Assembly (NCBI RefSeq): GCF_018139985.1
Contig: NZ_JAGSOU010000001.1
Span: 186,001 to 250,000, forward strand
DNA: 64,000 nt
From: Actibacterium sp. MT2.3-13A
GTDB taxonomy: Bacteria; Pseudomonadota; Alphaproteobacteria; Rhodobacterales; Rhodobacteraceae
Direction of reading: 5' to 3'
The stretch's first letter is position 1. Each line of letters begins with the position of its first letter. Shown here one piece after another: positions 36,067 to 46,627 of this stretch. The notes under the pieces were generated by a model, which had not been told where the DNA came from, did no database searches, and saw only the letters and a program-made list of their open reading frames with translations. Made by a program: the position numbers and the translations under genes.

Positions 36067-38324
36067 CAGCCCACCTTGCAGGCCGCCAGCAGCGCCATGT
36101 TGGTGATGTCGTTCACGGTCGAGCCGGTGGAGCAGATCTGGATCGGCTTGTTCACGCCCGACAGGATCGGGCCGATCACCGTGGCGCCCGCCATCTCCTG
36201 CATCAGCTTGACCGAGATCGAGGCCGAGTGTCGCGCCGGCACCACCAGCACGTTGGCCGGGCCCGACAACCGCGAGAACGGGTATTTCGCCATCGCCTCC
36301 ATGTTCAGCGCCACGTCCACGGTCATCTCGCCCTCATATTCGAAATCGACGCCGCGGCGGTCCAGAACCTGGGGGGCGAGATGCATCTTGATCGCGCGCT
36401 CGCTGACCGGGTAGCCGAAGGTGGAGAAGCTGACGAAGGCCACGCGCGGCTCCAGCCCGAGGCTGCGGGCGACGCCGGCGGCGCGCTCGGCGATATTGGC
36501 GAGATCCTCCTCGTCGGGCCATTCATGCACCAGGGTGTCGGCGATCAGCACGATCCGCCCCTTGTGCAGCAGCGCGGTCACGCCGACCGCGCCATCCGCC
36601 GCCGAGGCGTCGAAGACGTGGTTGATCAGTTCCAGCACCTGCGCCGACTTGCGCGTGGCGCCGGTGATCATGCCGTCGCCGTGGCCATGCGCCAGCATCA
36701 GCGAGGCGAAGACATGGCGGTCGCGCGCCGACAGGCGATGCGCGTCCTGCATGTCGAAGCCCTTGCGCTGAAGCCGCTTGTAGAGGAAATCGCGATAGGT
36801 ATCGAGGTGGCGGGTATTGGCGGCGTTCACCACCTCCAACTCGCGGTAGGCATCGCCGAGGCCCACCGATGCCAGCTTTTCCTTCACATCCGCCTCGCGG
36901 CCCACGACCAGTGCCTTGCCGTAGCCCGCGCGCTGATAGCTGACCGCGGCGCGCAGCACGCGCACGTCGTCGCCCTCGGCAAAGATCATGCGCGCCTGCG
37001 CCGCCTTGGCCCGCGCCGAGATCGAGCTGAGCACCGATGCGGTGGGGTCCATCCGCGCCTGCAGGTCCTGCACATAACGGTCCATATCCACGATCGGGCG
37101 GCGGGCGACGCCGGTATCCATGCCCGCGCGCGCCACCGCCGGCGGGATCCGGTAGATCAGCCGCGGGTCGAAGGGCGTGGGGATGATGTAGTCGCGGCCG
37201 AAGCTGAGCTTCTGGCCATAGGCCATGGCCACCTCGTCGGGCACATCCTCGCGTGCAAGCTCGGCCAGCGCCTCGGCGCAGGCGATCTTCATCTCGTCAT
37301 TGATGGCGCGGGCATGGATATCCAGCGCGCCGCGGAAGAGATAGGGAAAGCCGAGGACGTTGTTGACCTGGTTGGGATAGTCGCTGCGCCCGGTGGCGAC
37401 GATCGCGTCGGCGCGCACGGCGTGGGCCTCTTCCGGGGTGATCTCCGGGTCGGGGTTGGCCATGGCGAAAATCACGGGGTTGTCGGCCATCGAGGCGACC
37501 ATCTCGGGCGTCACCGCACCCTTGGCGGAGACGCCGAGGAACACGTCGGCCCCCTCCATCGCCTCTTCGAGCGTGCGCAGGCTGGTATTCGCGGCGTGGG
37601 CCGATTTCCACTGGTTCATTCCCTCGGTGCGGCCCTGGTAGATCACGCCCTTGGTGTCGCAGACGATGCAATTGTCATGCCGGGCGCCCATCGCCTTCAG
37701 CAACTCGATGCTGGCAATGCCCGCGGCACCCGCACCGTTCAGCACGATGCGGCAGTCCTCGATCTTCTTGCCAGACAGATGCAGCGCGTTGATCAGGCCC
37801 GCGGCGCAGATCACGGCGGTGCCATGCTGGTCGTCGTGGAAGACGGGGATGTCCATCTCTTCCTTGAGGCGCTGCTCGATGATGAAACATTCCGGCGCCT
37901 TGATATCCTCAAGGTTGATGCCGCCGAAGGTCGGCCCCATCAGCCGGACCGCCTTGATGATCTCTTCCGGGTCCTCGGTGTCGAGCTCGATGTCGATGGC
38001 GTTGACGTCGGCGAAGCGCTTGAACAGCACCGCCTTGCCTTCCATCACCGGCTTCGAGGCCAGCGCGCCGAGATTGCCCATGCCCAGGATCGCCGTGCCG
38101 TTCGAAACCACGGCCACCAGGTTGCCCTTGTTGGTGTAGTCATAGGCGGTTTCCGGCGCGTCGGCGATGGCCTGCACCGGCACGGCCACGCCCGGGCTGT
38201 AGGCCAGCGACAGGTCGCGCTGGGTCGTCATCGGAACCGATGGCGTGATGTCGAATTTTCCCGGGTGCGGCTCCAGGTGATAGGCCAGCGCCTCTTCGGG
38301 GGTGTATTTGCTCTTGTTGGACAT
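36066..38324 (-). CDS. maeB: NADP-dependent malic enzyme with C-terminal phosphotransacetylase-like domain
   Basis: The 752-residue protein decarboxylates malate to pyruvate with reduction of NADP. The malic-enzyme part (about 1-430) has YTNKGNLVAVVSNGTAILG, FHDDQHGTAVICAAGLINAL and VLNGAGAAGIASIELLKAMG. A phosphate acetyltransferase-like domain (about 440-752) follows, as in MaeB-type enzymes, where it has a regulatory role. ATG 38324 (MSNKSKYTPEEAL) has a GGAGGAGACC ribosome site and is preferred over the frame opening at 38354. The ribokinase remnant is coupled downstream. Confidence 0.96.
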   Translation of the reverse strand: MSNKSKYTPEEALAYHLEPHPGKFDITPSVPMTTQRDLSLAYSPGVAVPVQAIADAPETAYDYTNKGNLVAVVSNGTAILGMGNLGALASKPVMEGKAVLFKRFADVNAIDIELDTEDPEEIIKAVRLMGPTFGGINLEDIKAPECFIIEQRLKEEMDIPVFHDDQHGTAVICAAGLINALHLSGKKIEDCRIVLNGAGAAGIASIELLKAMGARHDNCIVCDTKGVIYQGRTEGMNQWKSAHAANTSLRTLEEAMEGADVFLGVSAKGAVTPEMVASMADNPVIFAMANPDPEITPEEAHAVRADAIVATGRSDYPNQVNNVLGFPYLFRGALDIHARAINDEMKIACAEALAELAREDVPDEVAMAYGQKLSFGRDYIIPTPFDPRLIYRIPPAVARAGMDTGVARRPIVDMDRYVQDLQARMDPTASVLSSISARAKAAQARMIFAEGDDVRVLRAAVSYQRAGYGKALVVGREADVKEKLASVGLGDAYRELEVVNAANTRHLDTYRDFLYKRLQRKGFDMQDAHRLSARDRHVFASLMLAHGHGDGMITGATRKSAQVLELINHVFDASAADGAVGVTALLHKGRIVLIADTLVHEWPDEEDLANIAERAAGVARSLGLEPRVAFVSFSTFGYPVSERAIKMHLAPQVLDRRGVDFEYEGEMTVDVALNMEAMAKYPFSRLSGPANVLVVPARHSASISVKLMQEMAGATVIGPILSGVNKPIQICSTGSTVNDITNMALLAACKVG

Positions 38325-38454
38325 CTTTGTGCGGTCTCCTCCGTTCCGACCCATGCGTCATAGCGTCCCGGACGGGCGGCCTCAACAAAAGATGGAAAAC
38401 CGGCTTTCGCTGGAATCGCGCGGTTTGTAAGGTCCAGACGCTGCAACCCGGGGG

Positions 38455-41106
38455 ATGATCGTGAGCGACGGCAATGTCACGCCGATGATGGCGCAATATC
38501 TGGAGATCAAGGACGCGCACAAGGACGCGCTGCTGTTCTACCGGATGGGCGATTTCTACGAGCTGTTCTTCGACGACGCCGTGGCGGCGGCGGCGGCGCT
38601 GGACATCGCCCTGACCAAGCGCGGAAAGCATCTGGGCGAGGATATCGCGATGTGCGGCGTGCCCGTGCACGCCGCCGAAAGCTACCTGCTGACGCTGATC
38701 CGCAAGGGCTTCCGCGTGGCGGTCTGCGAGCAGCTGGAGGACCCCGCCGAGGCCAAGAAGCGCGGATCGAAATCGGTGGTGAAACGCGGCGTGGTGCGGC
38801 TGGTGACGCCCGGCACGCTGACCGAGGAAAGCCTGCTGGAGGCGCGGCGCCACAATTTCCTCGCCGCCTACACCGAGGTCCGCGACGAGGCGGCGCTGGC
38901 CTGGGTCGATATCTCCACCGGCGAATTCCGGGTGATGCCCACGACGCCCGTGCGCCTGTCGCCGGAACTGGCGCGTCTGGCCCCGCGCGAACTGCTGCTA
39001 TCGGAGACGCAGGAGGCAGATCTGGCCGGAATGGTGACTGAATCCGGCGCCGCGATGACCCCGCTCTCGCGCGGCAGTTTCGACAGCAGCTCGGCCGAAA
39101 AACGGCTGTGCAGCCTGTTCAGGACCGGCACGCTTGAGGCTTTCGGCAGCTTCTCCCGGCCAGAGCTGGGGGCGATGGGCGCGATCGTCGATTACCTCGA
39201 CCTGACGCAAAAGGGCAATCTGCCCCTGCTGCGCCCGCCGGTGCGCGAGGCGGCCTCGGGCGTGGTGCAGATCGACGCCGCGACCCGGCGCAACCTGGAA
39301 CTGACCTCCAGCCTGTCCGGCGGGCGCGACGGCTCTCTGCTGTCTTCTGTCGACCGCACCGTCACTGCCGCCGGCGCGCGGCTGCTGGAGCGGCGCATCT
39401 CCAGCCCCGCCCGCGACCTCGGCACCATCCATGCCCGGCTTGAGGCGGTGCGGTTCATGGTGGACCAATCCCGCCTCGCCGGCGATCTGCGCAGCGCCCT
39501 GCGCAAGGTGCCCGATATGGACCGCGCGCTGTCGCGGCTGGGGCTCGACCGCGGCGGCCCGCGCGATCTGGCCGCGATCCGCAACGGCCTGGCGCAGGCT
39601 GGCGCGATCGCCGCGGTGTTGGACGCGGCCGCGCCGCCCGCCCTGCTCGCCGGCGCGGCCGGTGCCCTGCACGGCCATGACGAACTGCTCGACCTGCTGG
39701 ACGCGGCCCTGGTGGCCGAGCCGCCGCTTCTGCCGCGCGACGGCGGCTTCATCGCGCCGGGCCATGACGCCGACCTCGACGAGGCGCGCAAGCTGCGCGA
39801 CGAGGGGCGCGGCGTGATCGCGGCGATGCAGGCCGATTACGCCCGCGAAGCCGGCGTCTCCTCGCTGAAGGTCAAGCACAACAACGTGCTGGGCTATTTC
39901 ATCGAAACCACCGCGACGCATGCCGACAAGATGCTGTCGCCGCCCCTGTCCGAGCGTTTCATCCACCGCCAGACCACGGCCAACGCCGTGCGCTTCACCA
40001 CCGTGGAACTGAGCGAGATGGAGACCCGCATCCTGAACGCCGGCAACCGCGCGCTGGAGATCGAAAAACGTCTCTATGACGGCCTGAAAGCCGCCATTCT
40101 GGAGCGCGCCCCCGAGATCGGACAGGCCGCGCGCGCGTTGGCCGAGATCGACCTCGCCGCCGGTTTCGCCGATCTGGCCCGGGCCGAGGACTGGGCAGAG
40201 CCGCAGGTCGACGACAGCCGCGCGTTTCATGTGGAGGGCGGCCGCCACCCGGTTGTCGAACAGGCCCTGCGCCGCCAGGGCGGCGCCCCCTTCATCGCCA
40301 ACGACTGCGACCTCAGCGCCGAGGACGGCGCCGCGATCTGGCTGCTGACCGGCCCCAACATGTCGGGCAAATCGACATTTCTCAGGCAGAACGCGCTGAT
40401 CGCGCTGCTGGCGCAGGCCGGCTCCTTCGTGCCCGCCCGGCGCGCCCATATCGGACTCGTGTCGCAGATATTCAGCCGGGTCGGCGCCTCCGACGACCTC
40501 GCCCGCGGCCGCTCGACCTTCATGGTCGAGATGGTGGAGACCGCCGCCATCCTGAACCAGGCCGACGACCGGGCGATGGTGATCCTCGACGAGATCGGGC
40601 GCGGCACGGCGACCTATGACGGGCTGTCGATCGCCTGGGCGACGCTGGAGCATCTGCACGACGTCAACCGCTGCCGCGCGCTGTTCGCCACCCATTACCA
40701 CGAGATGACGGCCCTGGCCGGGCAGCTCAAGGGGGTCGAAAACGCCACCGTGGCGGTGAAGGAATGGCAGGGCGACGTGATCTTCCTGCACGAGGTCCAC
40801 AAGGGCGCCGCCGATCGGTCCTACGGGGTGCAGGTGGCCAAGCTCGCCGGCCTGCCGCACGCGGTGGTCGAGCGCGCCCGCGTGGTCCTGGACGCGCTGG
40901 AAAAGGGCGAGCGCGAGGGCGGCAACGCGCAGAAGGCGCTGATCGACGATCTGCCGCTGTTTTCCGCCGTGCCCGCCGCCGCGCCCGCCCCGGCGGCGGC
41001 GCCCTCGGCGCTCAGCGAAAAGCTCGCCGCGGTCCACCCCGACGAGCTGACGCCGAGACAGGCGCTGGACCTGATCTACGAACTGAAAGAGGCGGCCCGG
41101 AACTGA
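38455..41106 (+). CDS. mutS: DNA mismatch repair protein MutS
   Basis: The 883-residue ATPase recognises mismatches. The mismatch-binding Phe-x-Glu motif is in [18 protein letters not shown] near the N-terminus. The C-terminal ATPase has Walker [21 protein letters not shown] at about residues 630-649, then [15 protein letters not shown] and Walker [18 protein letters not shown]. The start is ATG 38455 or GTG 38461 ([14 protein letters not shown]); both follow an AACCCGGGGG stretch. The divergent neighbour is maeB. A terminator overlaps the stop codon. Confidence 0.97.
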   Translation: MIVSDGNVTPMMAQYLEIKDAHKDALLFYRMGDFYELFFDDAVAAAAALDIALTKRGKHLGEDIAMCGVPVHAAESYLLTLIRKGFRVAVCEQLEDPAEAKKRGSKSVVKRGVVRLVTPGTLTEESLLEARRHNFLAAYTEVRDEAALAWVDISTGEFRVMPTTPVRLSPELARLAPRELLLSETQEADLAGMVTESGAAMTPLSRGSFDSSSAEKRLCSLFRTGTLEAFGSFSRPELGAMGAIVDYLDLTQKGNLPLLRPPVREAASGVVQIDAATRRNLELTSSLSGGRDGSLLSSVDRTVTAAGARLLERRISSPARDLGTIHARLEAVRFMVDQSRLAGDLRSALRKVPDMDRALSRLGLDRGGPRDLAAIRNGLAQAGAIAAVLDAAAPPALLAGAAGALHGHDELLDLLDAALVAEPPLLPRDGGFIAPGHDADLDEARKLRDEGRGVIAAMQADYAREAGVSSLKVKHNNVLGYFIETTATHADKMLSPPLSERFIHRQTTANAVRFTTVELSEMETRILNAGNRALEIEKRLYDGLKAAILERAPEIGQAARALAEIDLAAGFADLARAEDWAEPQVDDSRAFHVEGGRHPVVEQALRRQGGAPFIANDCDLSAEDGAAIWLLTGPNMSGKSTFLRQNALIALLAQAGSFVPARRAHIGLVSQIFSRVGASDDLARGRSTFMVEMVETAAILNQADDRAMVILDEIGRGTATYDGLSIAWATLEHLHDVNRCRALFATHYHEMTALAGQLKGVENATVAVKEWQGDVIFLHEVHKGAADRSYGVQVAKLAGLPHAVVERARVVLDALEKGEREGGNAQKALIDDLPLFSAVPAAAPAPAAAPSALSEKLAAVHPDELTPRQALDLIYELKEAARN

Positions 41107-41118
41107 CCGCCTCTTTTT
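41088..41118 (+). terminator. mutS terminator overlapping the stop codon
   Basis: AGAGGCGG (41088-41095) and CCGCCTCT (41107-41114) form an 8-bp stem around an 11-nt loop, followed by TTTTTCTT. The left arm is still inside mutS coding sequence. Confidence 0.88.
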
Positions 41119-41160
41119 CTTGGAAAAATACTCTCGCCGAAGGCGTCGCGCGGAACGCGC
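41117..41160. repeat. Copy of the dispersed CTTGG...AATACTC repeat after mutS
   Basis: TCTTGGAAAAATACTCTCGC is close to the arms of the inverted repeat at 14056-14156, and the CGCCGAAGGCG that follows resembles the CGCCTCCGGCGGGAG beside that repeat. A small GCGCGGAACGCGC hairpin ends it. Confidence 0.45.
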
Positions 41161-41162
41161 GA

Positions 41163-41702
41163 TCACCGCGCCGGGGTCGAGGACACGCCGACCTGCGCGG
41201 GGCGCAGCAGCCGATCGTGCAGCATGAACCCCTCGGTCATCACCTGGATGATGTCGCCGGCCTTGGTGCCGGGCACCGGGGCCTCGAACATCGCCTCGTG
41301 TTTCTGCGGATCGAAGGCGTCGCCGACCTCGGGCACCACCGGCTCGATCCCGTGCTTGGCGAAGACATTCAGCAGTTCGCGCATGGTCAGCTCGATGCCG
41401 TCGATCAGCGCCTTGTTGGCGGCGATCTGTTCCTCTGAGATCGATTCGAGCGCGCGCTTCATGTTGTCGAAGACCGGCAGCATGTCGCGGGCGAGCTTGG
41501 AGCCGCCATATTGCTCGGCCTCGCGGCGGTCGCGTTCGCCGCGCTTGCGGATGTTCTCGGCATCGGCCAGCGCCCGCATGAACCGGTCGCGCATCTCGTC
41601 GCGCTCGGCGCGCAGCGCCTCGATCTCGGCCTCGAGGGTGGCGCCCTCCTCGGCCAGTGCGTCCAACGTGTCGCCCATCTCTTCCTTCTTCGGTTCTGCC
41701 AT
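41163..41702 (-). CDS. grpE: Nucleotide exchange factor GrpE
   Basis: The 179-residue cochaperone releases ADP from DnaK. It has the long N-terminal coiled coil (about residues 10-60) and the conserved FMRALADAENIRKRGERDR, then LLNVFAKHGIEPVVPEVGD. The C-terminal beta part contains MFEAPVPGTKAGDIIQVMTE. It lies 3 bp downstream of hrcA and is cotranscribed with it. Confidence 0.96.
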   Translation of the reverse strand: MAEPKKEEMGDTLDALAEEGATLEAEIEALRAERDEMRDRFMRALADAENIRKRGERDRREAEQYGGSKLARDMLPVFDNMKRALESISEEQIAANKALIDGIELTMRELLNVFAKHGIEPVVPEVGDAFDPQKHEAMFEAPVPGTKAGDIIQVMTEGFMLHDRLLRPAQVGVSSTPAR

Positions 41703-41705
41703 TTT

Positions 41706-42776
41706 CTACCCCTTGCCGCGGTCGGAAATCAGCCGCCCGACCAACTGCGCCGTGTAATCCACGATCGGAACGATCCGGCCGTAGTTCAGCCGCGTCGGCC
41801 CGATCACGCCCACGGCGCCGATAATCTTACGATCCGCGTTCATATATGGAGAGACCACCAGAGAGGAACCCGAAAGTGAAAAAAGCTTGTTCTCGGAGCC
41901 GATAAAAATCCGCACGCCCTCGCCCTCTTCGGCGAGTTCGAGGAAATCGGCGATGTCGCGCTTGCGCTCCAGATCGTCGAACAGCTCACGGATGCGCTCC
42001 AACTCCTCCGCCTCGGCGGTGCCCTCCAGCAGATTCGCCCGTCCCCGGACGATCAGCCGCTCATAGGGCTGGCCCTCGTTCTCCCACACCGCCAAGCCGC
42101 TTTCGACCATGACGCGGGCGAGGTCGTTCAGCTCCTGCCGGCGCGCCTTGATCTCCCGCGCCATGACCTCGCGCAGCTCGCTCAGCGTCCTGCCCTCGGC
42201 CAGCGCATTGAGGAAATTCGCGGCCTCCCGCATCGAGCTGGGCGTCTGCCCCGCGGGCGGCTGGAACACGCGGTTTTCCACATGGCCATTGGCAAAGACC
42301 AGAACAACCAGCGCACGCTCGGGGCCGAGGCTGACAAACTCGATATGCCGGATCGGGGCCTCGTGCTTGGGCGCCAGGACCAGGCTGGCGCCGTGGGTCA
42401 CGCCCGACAGCGCGGCGCCGATCCGGTCCAGCATGGTGCCCACGTCGCGCTCGTTGCTGCCCAGCGTGGCGTCGATCTTCTCGCGGTCGTCGGCGGCGGG
42501 GTCGTGCACCTCGAGGAACCCGTCCACGAACATCCGCAGCCCCATCTGCGTCGGCACCCGCCCCGCCGAGACATGCGGCGAGTGCAGCAGGCCGAGGAAT
42601 TCGAGATCCTGCATCACGTTGCGGATGGTCGCGGCGCTGACCTTTTCCTCCATGCTCCGGGTCAAGGTGCGCGAGCCGACCGGGCCGCCGGTGTCGAGAT
42701 AGCCCTCGACCACCCGGCGAAAGACCTCGCGGCTCCGGTCGTTCAGCTCATCCAGAATGTTCTGCCCGTCGGTCAC
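41706..42776 (-). CDS. hrcA: Heat-inducible transcription repressor HrcA
   Basis: The 356-residue repressor has an N-terminal winged helix ([20 protein letters not shown], then [18 protein letters not shown]) and a GAF-like dimerisation domain. By family it binds the CIRCE element before groESL. I find no CIRCE in its own upstream region or elsewhere in the window, so its targets probably lie elsewhere. Its start is GTG or ATG at 42776 with AAGGAG close by. It is divergent from rph. Confidence 0.95.
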   Translation of the reverse strand: MTDGQNILDELNDRSREVFRRVVEGYLDTGGPVGSRTLTRSMEEKVSAATIRNVMQDLEFLGLLHSPHVSAGRVPTQMGLRMFVDGFLEVHDPAADDREKIDATLGSNERDVGTMLDRIGAALSGVTHGASLVLAPKHEAPIRHIEFVSLGPERALVVLVFANGHVENRVFQPPAGQTPSSMREAANFLNALAEGRTLSELREVMAREIKARRQELNDLARVMVESGLAVWENEGQPYERLIVRGRANLLEGTAEAEELERIRELFDDLERKRDIADFLELAEEGEGVRIFIGSENKLFSLSGSSLVVSPYMNADRKIIGAVGVIGPTRLNYGRIVPIVDYTAQLVGRLISDRGKG

Positions 42777-42799
42777 GGTGCATTCTCCTTGGTCGGGCC

Positions 42800-42827
42800 A
42801 TTAAAGGCGATGCGCCCGGCCCGTCAA
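42800..42827 (-). promoter_or_regulatory. Strong sigma-70-like promoter of hrcA-grpE
   Basis: Minus strand TTGACG (42827-42822), 16-nt spacer, TTTAAT (42805-42800). Both boxes match the consensus at five of six positions. It looks like a vegetative rather than a heat-shock (RpoH) promoter. Confidence 0.65.
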
Positions 42828-42890
42828 TCGGGGTTGCATCATGGGCCGTTGCATGGGAGCAAAGCGCCAACAATTCAGGAAGGATCCCCC

Positions 42891-43607
42891 ATGCGCCCCT
42901 CTGGCCGAAATGTAAGTGAAATGCGCCCCGTTTCAATCGAAGTGGGTGTGACCAAACATGCCGAAGGCTCGTGCCTGATCAAGGTCGGCGACACCCACGT
43001 CCTGTGCACCGCCACGCTGGAAGAGCGCGTGCCGCCGTTCCTGAAGAACACCGGCCTGGGCTGGGTCACCGCCGAATACGGCATGCTGCCGCGCGCCACC
43101 GGCACCCGGATGCGCCGCGAGGCGACCGCCGGCAAGCAGGGCGGACGCACCGTCGAAATCCAGCGCCTGATCGGGCGGTCCCTGCGCGCCGGCGTCGACC
43201 GCGTGGCACTGGGCGAGCGCCAGATCACCGTCGATTGCGACGTCATCCAGGCCGATGGCGGCACCCGCTGCGCCGCGATCACCGGCGGCTGGGTGGCGCT
43301 GCGTCTGGCGGTCAACAAGCTGATGAAGGCGGGCGACGTGATCTCCGACCCGCTGACCGACAACGTGGCGGCGGTGTCCTGCGGCATCTATGCCGGCCAG
43401 CCGGTGCTGGATCTCGACTATCCCGAGGACTCCGAGGCGGGCGTGGACGGCAATTTCGTGATGACCGGCGGCGGCCGCCTGATCGAGGTGCAGATGTCGG
43501 CCGAGGGTTCGACCTTCGCCCGCGCCGAGATGGACGAGCTGCTGGGCCTTGCGGACAAGGGCGTGGCCGAGCTGGTCGCGGCGCAGAACGCGGCCGTGGG
43601 AGGCTGA
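42891..43607 (+). CDS. rph: Ribonuclease PH
   Basis: The 238-residue phosphorolytic exoribonuclease trims tRNA 3' ends. The start is ATG 42891 ([20 protein letters not shown]) after GGAAGGATCC. Signatures are [40 protein letters not shown] and [20 protein letters not shown]. It is full length. It is the first gene of rph-rdgB-hemW, with 3 bp to rdgB. Confidence 0.97.
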   Translation: MRPSGRNVSEMRPVSIEVGVTKHAEGSCLIKVGDTHVLCTATLEERVPPFLKNTGLGWVTAEYGMLPRATGTRMRREATAGKQGGRTVEIQRLIGRSLRAGVDRVALGERQITVDCDVIQADGGTRCAAITGGWVALRLAVNKLMKAGDVISDPLTDNVAAVSCGIYAGQPVLDLDYPEDSEAGVDGNFVMTGGGRLIEVQMSAEGSTFARAEMDELLGLADKGVAELVAAQNAAVGG

Positions 43608-43610
43608 GCC

Positions 43611-44219
43611 ATGCGGAGCTTCGACGGCGACAGGCTGGTCATCGCCACCCACAACAAGGGCAAGCTGGAAGAGATTTCCGCCCTGTTGGAGCCTTATGGC
43701 ATCGCCGTCACCTCTGCCGGTGAGCTCGGCCTCGACGAGCCCGAAGAGACCGAGACCACCTTCATCGGCAATGCCCGGATCAAGGCCCATGCCGCGGCCA
43801 AGGCCACCGGACTGCCGGCCCTTGCCGATGACAGCGGCATCGCGATCGACGGCCTGGGCGGCGCGCCCGGCGTCTACACCGCCGACTGGGCCGAAACGCC
43901 CCAGGGCCGCGATTTCGAGATGGCCATGAGCCGGGCCTGGCGCGAACTGGAGGAGGCCGACGCCCCCTTCCCCCGCACCGCGCGCTTTTGCTGCACCTTC
44001 GTTCTGGCCTGGCCCGATGGCCATGACGAGGTGTTCGAGGGCCATGTGGACGGCCAGATCGTCTGGCCCATGCGCGGCGCACAGGGGCATGGCTACGACC
44101 CGATCTTCCAACCGGACGGTTACGACACTACATTTGCCGAAATGGACCGGTGGGAAAAGAACAGGATCAGCCACCGCGCCAAGGCATTCGAGAAACTGGT
44201 GAAGGTGTTTGAACGCTGA
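43611..44219 (+). CDS. rdgB: Non-canonical purine NTP pyrophosphatase (ITPase)
   Basis: The 202-residue protein removes dITP and XTP from the nucleotide pool. Signatures are LVIATHNKGKLEEISALL, ADDSGIAIDGLGGAPGVYTA and GHGYDPIFQPDGYDTTFAEM. It lies between rph (3 bp) and hemW (11-bp overlap). Together with mutT and mutS it makes up the window's mutation-avoidance genes. Confidence 0.96.
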   Translation: MRSFDGDRLVIATHNKGKLEEISALLEPYGIAVTSAGELGLDEPEETETTFIGNARIKAHAAAKATGLPALADDSGIAIDGLGGAPGVYTADWAETPQGRDFEMAMSRAWRELEEADAPFPRTARFCCTFVLAWPDGHDEVFEGHVDGQIVWPMRGAQGHGYDPIFQPDGYDTTFAEMDRWEKNRISHRAKAFEKLVKVFER

Positions 44220-45372
44220 GGATTGGCGGGACGGAGGCTTCGGCCTCTATATTCATTGGCCCTTCTGCCAGGCCAAATGCCCCTATTGCGATTTCAACAG
44301 CCATGTCGCCGCCAGCATCGACCAGGAGCGCTGGAAACGCGCCTATCTGAGCGAGATCCGCCGCATCGGCGCCGAGGTGCCGGGCCGCGTGCTGAACACG
44401 GTGTTCTTCGGCGGCGGCACGCCCAGCCTGATGGACCCCGACCTGGTCGCCGCGATCCTGGATGAAATCCGCGCGACCTGGCCCTGTGCCAACGATCTGG
44501 AGGTCACGCTTGAGGCGAACCCGACCTCGGTCGAGGCCGGGCGTTTCCGCGGCTACGCGCAGGCCGGCGTGAACCGGCTGTCGATGGGCATCCAGGCGCT
44601 GAATGACGATGACCTGCGCAAACTCGGACGCCTGCATTCGCTGGAAGAGGCGAGGCAAGCCTTTGATATCGCACGGGAACACTTTGACAGGATCAGTTTC
44701 GACCTGATCTATGCGCGCCAGGACCAGACCCCCGCGCAATGGCGGGCCGAACTGCGCGAGGCGCTGTCGATGGCGGTGGATCACCTGTCGCTCTACCAGC
44801 TGACGATCGAGCAGGGCACCGCCTTCGGCGACCGCTACGCGCGCGGCAAGCTCGCCGGCCTGCCCGACGAGGACAACGCCGGCGACATGTATTTCATCAC
44901 GCAGGAGATCTGCGAGGCCGCGGGGCTGCCGGCCTACGAGGTCTCGAACCACGCGCGCAGCGGTGCGGAATCGCGGCACAACCTGATATACTGGCGCTAC
45001 GGCGATTATGCCGGGATCGGCCCCGGCGCGCACGGTCGGCTGACCATCGGCGGCCAGCGATACGCGACCGACACCGGGCTGTCCCCCGCCGGATGGCTGC
45101 AACAGGTGGAACGGACCGGCACGGGCGAGGCCACGCGCACGGCGCTGCGCTTGACGGATCAGGCCGGGGAATACCTTATGATGGGGCTGCGCCTGGCCGG
45201 GGGCATCGACCTGCCCCGTTACGAGCGGCTGGCGGGCAGCCCCCTGCCGTCTAACACATTGGAAGATTTGCAGGAAATGGGCATGGTGCAGCGCGAAGGC
45301 CCGGTTCTGCGGGCGACGAAAGACGGCCGCGCCGTGCTGAACGCGGTGATCCGCGCCCTGCTGCCGGAGTAA
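44209..45372 (+). CDS. hemW: Radical SAM heme chaperone HemW
   Basis: The 387-residue protein carries the radical SAM cluster motif CQAKCPYC (Cys20, Cys24, Cys27) after GLYIHWPF. TVFFGGGTPSLMDPDLV and EANPTSVEAGRFRGYAQAGV are typical of the HemN-like branch; HemW lacks coproporphyrinogen oxidase activity in studied members and delivers heme. The only start that keeps the N-terminal motif is TTG 44209 (MNAEDWRDGGFGLYIHW), inside the end of rdgB, with GAAGG in front. A TTG start plus overlap implies translational coupling. Confidence 0.93.
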   Translation: MNAEDWRDGGFGLYIHWPFCQAKCPYCDFNSHVAASIDQERWKRAYLSEIRRIGAEVPGRVLNTVFFGGGTPSLMDPDLVAAILDEIRATWPCANDLEVTLEANPTSVEAGRFRGYAQAGVNRLSMGIQALNDDDLRKLGRLHSLEEARQAFDIAREHFDRISFDLIYARQDQTPAQWRAELREALSMAVDHLSLYQLTIEQGTAFGDRYARGKLAGLPDEDNAGDMYFITQEICEAAGLPAYEVSNHARSGAESRHNLIYWRYGDYAGIGPGAHGRLTIGGQRYATDTGLSPAGWLQQVERTGTGEATRTALRLTDQAGEYLMMGLRLAGGIDLPRYERLAGSPLPSNTLEDLQEMGMVQREGPVLRATKDGRAVLNAVIRALLPE

Positions 45373-45375
45373 AGG

Positions 45376-45729
45376 ATGCGTTATCTGTGGGCAGTTCTCG
45401 GGCTCGTCTGCGTCGCCCTCGCGGCGATCGGGATGTTTCTGCCCTTCTTGCCTACGGTCCCCTTTCTGCTGCTCGCCGCGTTTTTCTTCGCCCGCTCGTC
45501 GAAACGGTTGCATCACTGGCTGCTCGGCCATCCGCGCTTCGGCCCAGCCATCATCGACTGGCAGGAGCGCGGGGTGATCAGACGTCAGTCGAAATGGCTG
45601 TCCAGCGCCTCGATCGCGCTGGCCTTCGTGCTGTCGGTGGCGATGGACCTGCGGCCCATGCTGCTGCTGATCCAGGCGTTCTTGCTGGTCGGCGTCAGCC
45701 TGTTTATCTGGTCACGTCCAGAGGCGTAG
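45376..45729 (+). CDS. YbaN-family (DUF454) inner membrane protein
   Basis: The 117-residue protein has an N-terminal membrane hairpin containing LAAIGMFLPFLPTVPFLLLA. The conserved FFFARSSKRLHHWLLGHPRF follows, then two further hydrophobic segments. Function is unknown in the family. It lies 3 bp after hemW. Its last 26 bp overlap the convergent parB 3' end. Confidence 0.9.
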   Translation: MRYLWAVLGLVCVALAAIGMFLPFLPTVPFLLLAAFFFARSSKRLHHWLLGHPRFGPAIIDWQERGVIRRQSKWLSSASIALAFVLSVAMDLRPMLLLIQAFLLVGVSLFIWSRPEA

Positions 45730-46612
45730 CGCTGAGCACCCGACAAAGCGCGTCCAGTTCCTCCAGCGTGGTGTAGCGAATCACCAGGTGGCCGTTTTCC
45801 TGCCCCGCCACATGGTCGATCGACACCTCCAGACCCAGATTGGCGGACAGATCCTGCTCCAGCGCGCGGGTATCGGCGTCCTTTGCCCCTGTGGCGCGGG
45901 ATTTCGGTGCCTTTTGCGCACTCGCGCCGCCCTTTTTCGCTAGTTTCTCCGTGTCGCGCACGGAAAGTCCCCGCGAAATCACCTCCCGCGCCAGCCCCGC
46001 GGGGTTATCGGTGGTGATCAGCGCGCGCGCGTGTCCCGCCGACAGCCGCCCCTCGCGCAGATGGCCCTGCACCTCGTCGGGCAGTTGCAGCAGGCGCATC
46101 AGGTTGGCGATGTGGCTGCGACTCTTGCTCAGCGCTTCGGCCAGCTTTTCCTGCGTGTGACCGAAGCGGTCCATCAACTGGCGATAGCCCATCGCCTCTT
46201 CGATCGGGTTCAGATCGGCGCGCTGGATATTCTCGATGATCGCGACCTCGAGAACCTCGGTATCGTCGAGGTCGCGGATGATCACCGGAACATCGTGCAG
46301 ACGCACCATCTGCGCCGCGCGCCAGCGGCGTTCGCCGGCAATGATCTCGTAATTCCCGGCCACGCGGGGGCTTTCACGCACGATGATGGGCTGGATGATC
46401 CCCTTTTCGCGGATCGATTCCGACAACTCCTTCAGCGCCTCTTCGGAGAAATGCCGCCGCGGCTGATCGGGGTTGGGCTCCAGCTTTTCGACCGGCAGGG
46501 TGGTGTCGGGCTTGGCCGGGCGCGCGGCGGGGCCTGCGCTCGGCTCGTTCAGGTTCACATCGGCCATCAGTGCCGACAGGCCGCGGCCCAAACCCCTTGG
46601 TTTCTTGCTCAT
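45704..46612 (-). CDS. parB: Chromosome-partitioning protein ParB
   Basis: The 302-residue CTP-dependent clamp loads at parS. The N-terminal Box I/II region contains PNPDQPRRHFSEEALKELSE and the CTP-binding YEIIAGERRWRAAQM. A helix-turn-helix (about residues 135-180) includes RFGHTQEKLAEALSKSRSHI, and a C-terminal dimerisation domain ends DVTR. Two perfect parS sites lie 1.4 and 3.3 kb upstream. parA precedes it with a 15-bp gap. Confidence 0.97.
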   Translation of the reverse strand: MSKKPRGLGRGLSALMADVNLNEPSAGPAARPAKPDTTLPVEKLEPNPDQPRRHFSEEALKELSESIREKGIIQPIIVRESPRVAGNYEIIAGERRWRAAQMVRLHDVPVIIRDLDDTEVLEVAIIENIQRADLNPIEEAMGYRQLMDRFGHTQEKLAEALSKSRSHIANLMRLLQLPDEVQGHLREGRLSAGHARALITTDNPAGLAREVISRGLSVRDTEKLAKKGGASAQKAPKSRATGAKDADTRALEQDLSANLGLEVSIDHVAGQENGHLVIRYTTLEELDALCRVLSATPLDVTR

Positions 46613-46627
46613 GCCACCCTCTCCTGT

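Noticed and set aside
36228-38363. 711-codon open frame opposite maeB
   Set aside because: Antisense shadow; maeB is full length with all motifs.
42777-42890. CIRCE operator upstream of hrcA or rph
   Set aside because: No TTAGCACTC-N9-GAGTGCTAA or close variant is present; HrcA targets must lie elsewhere.
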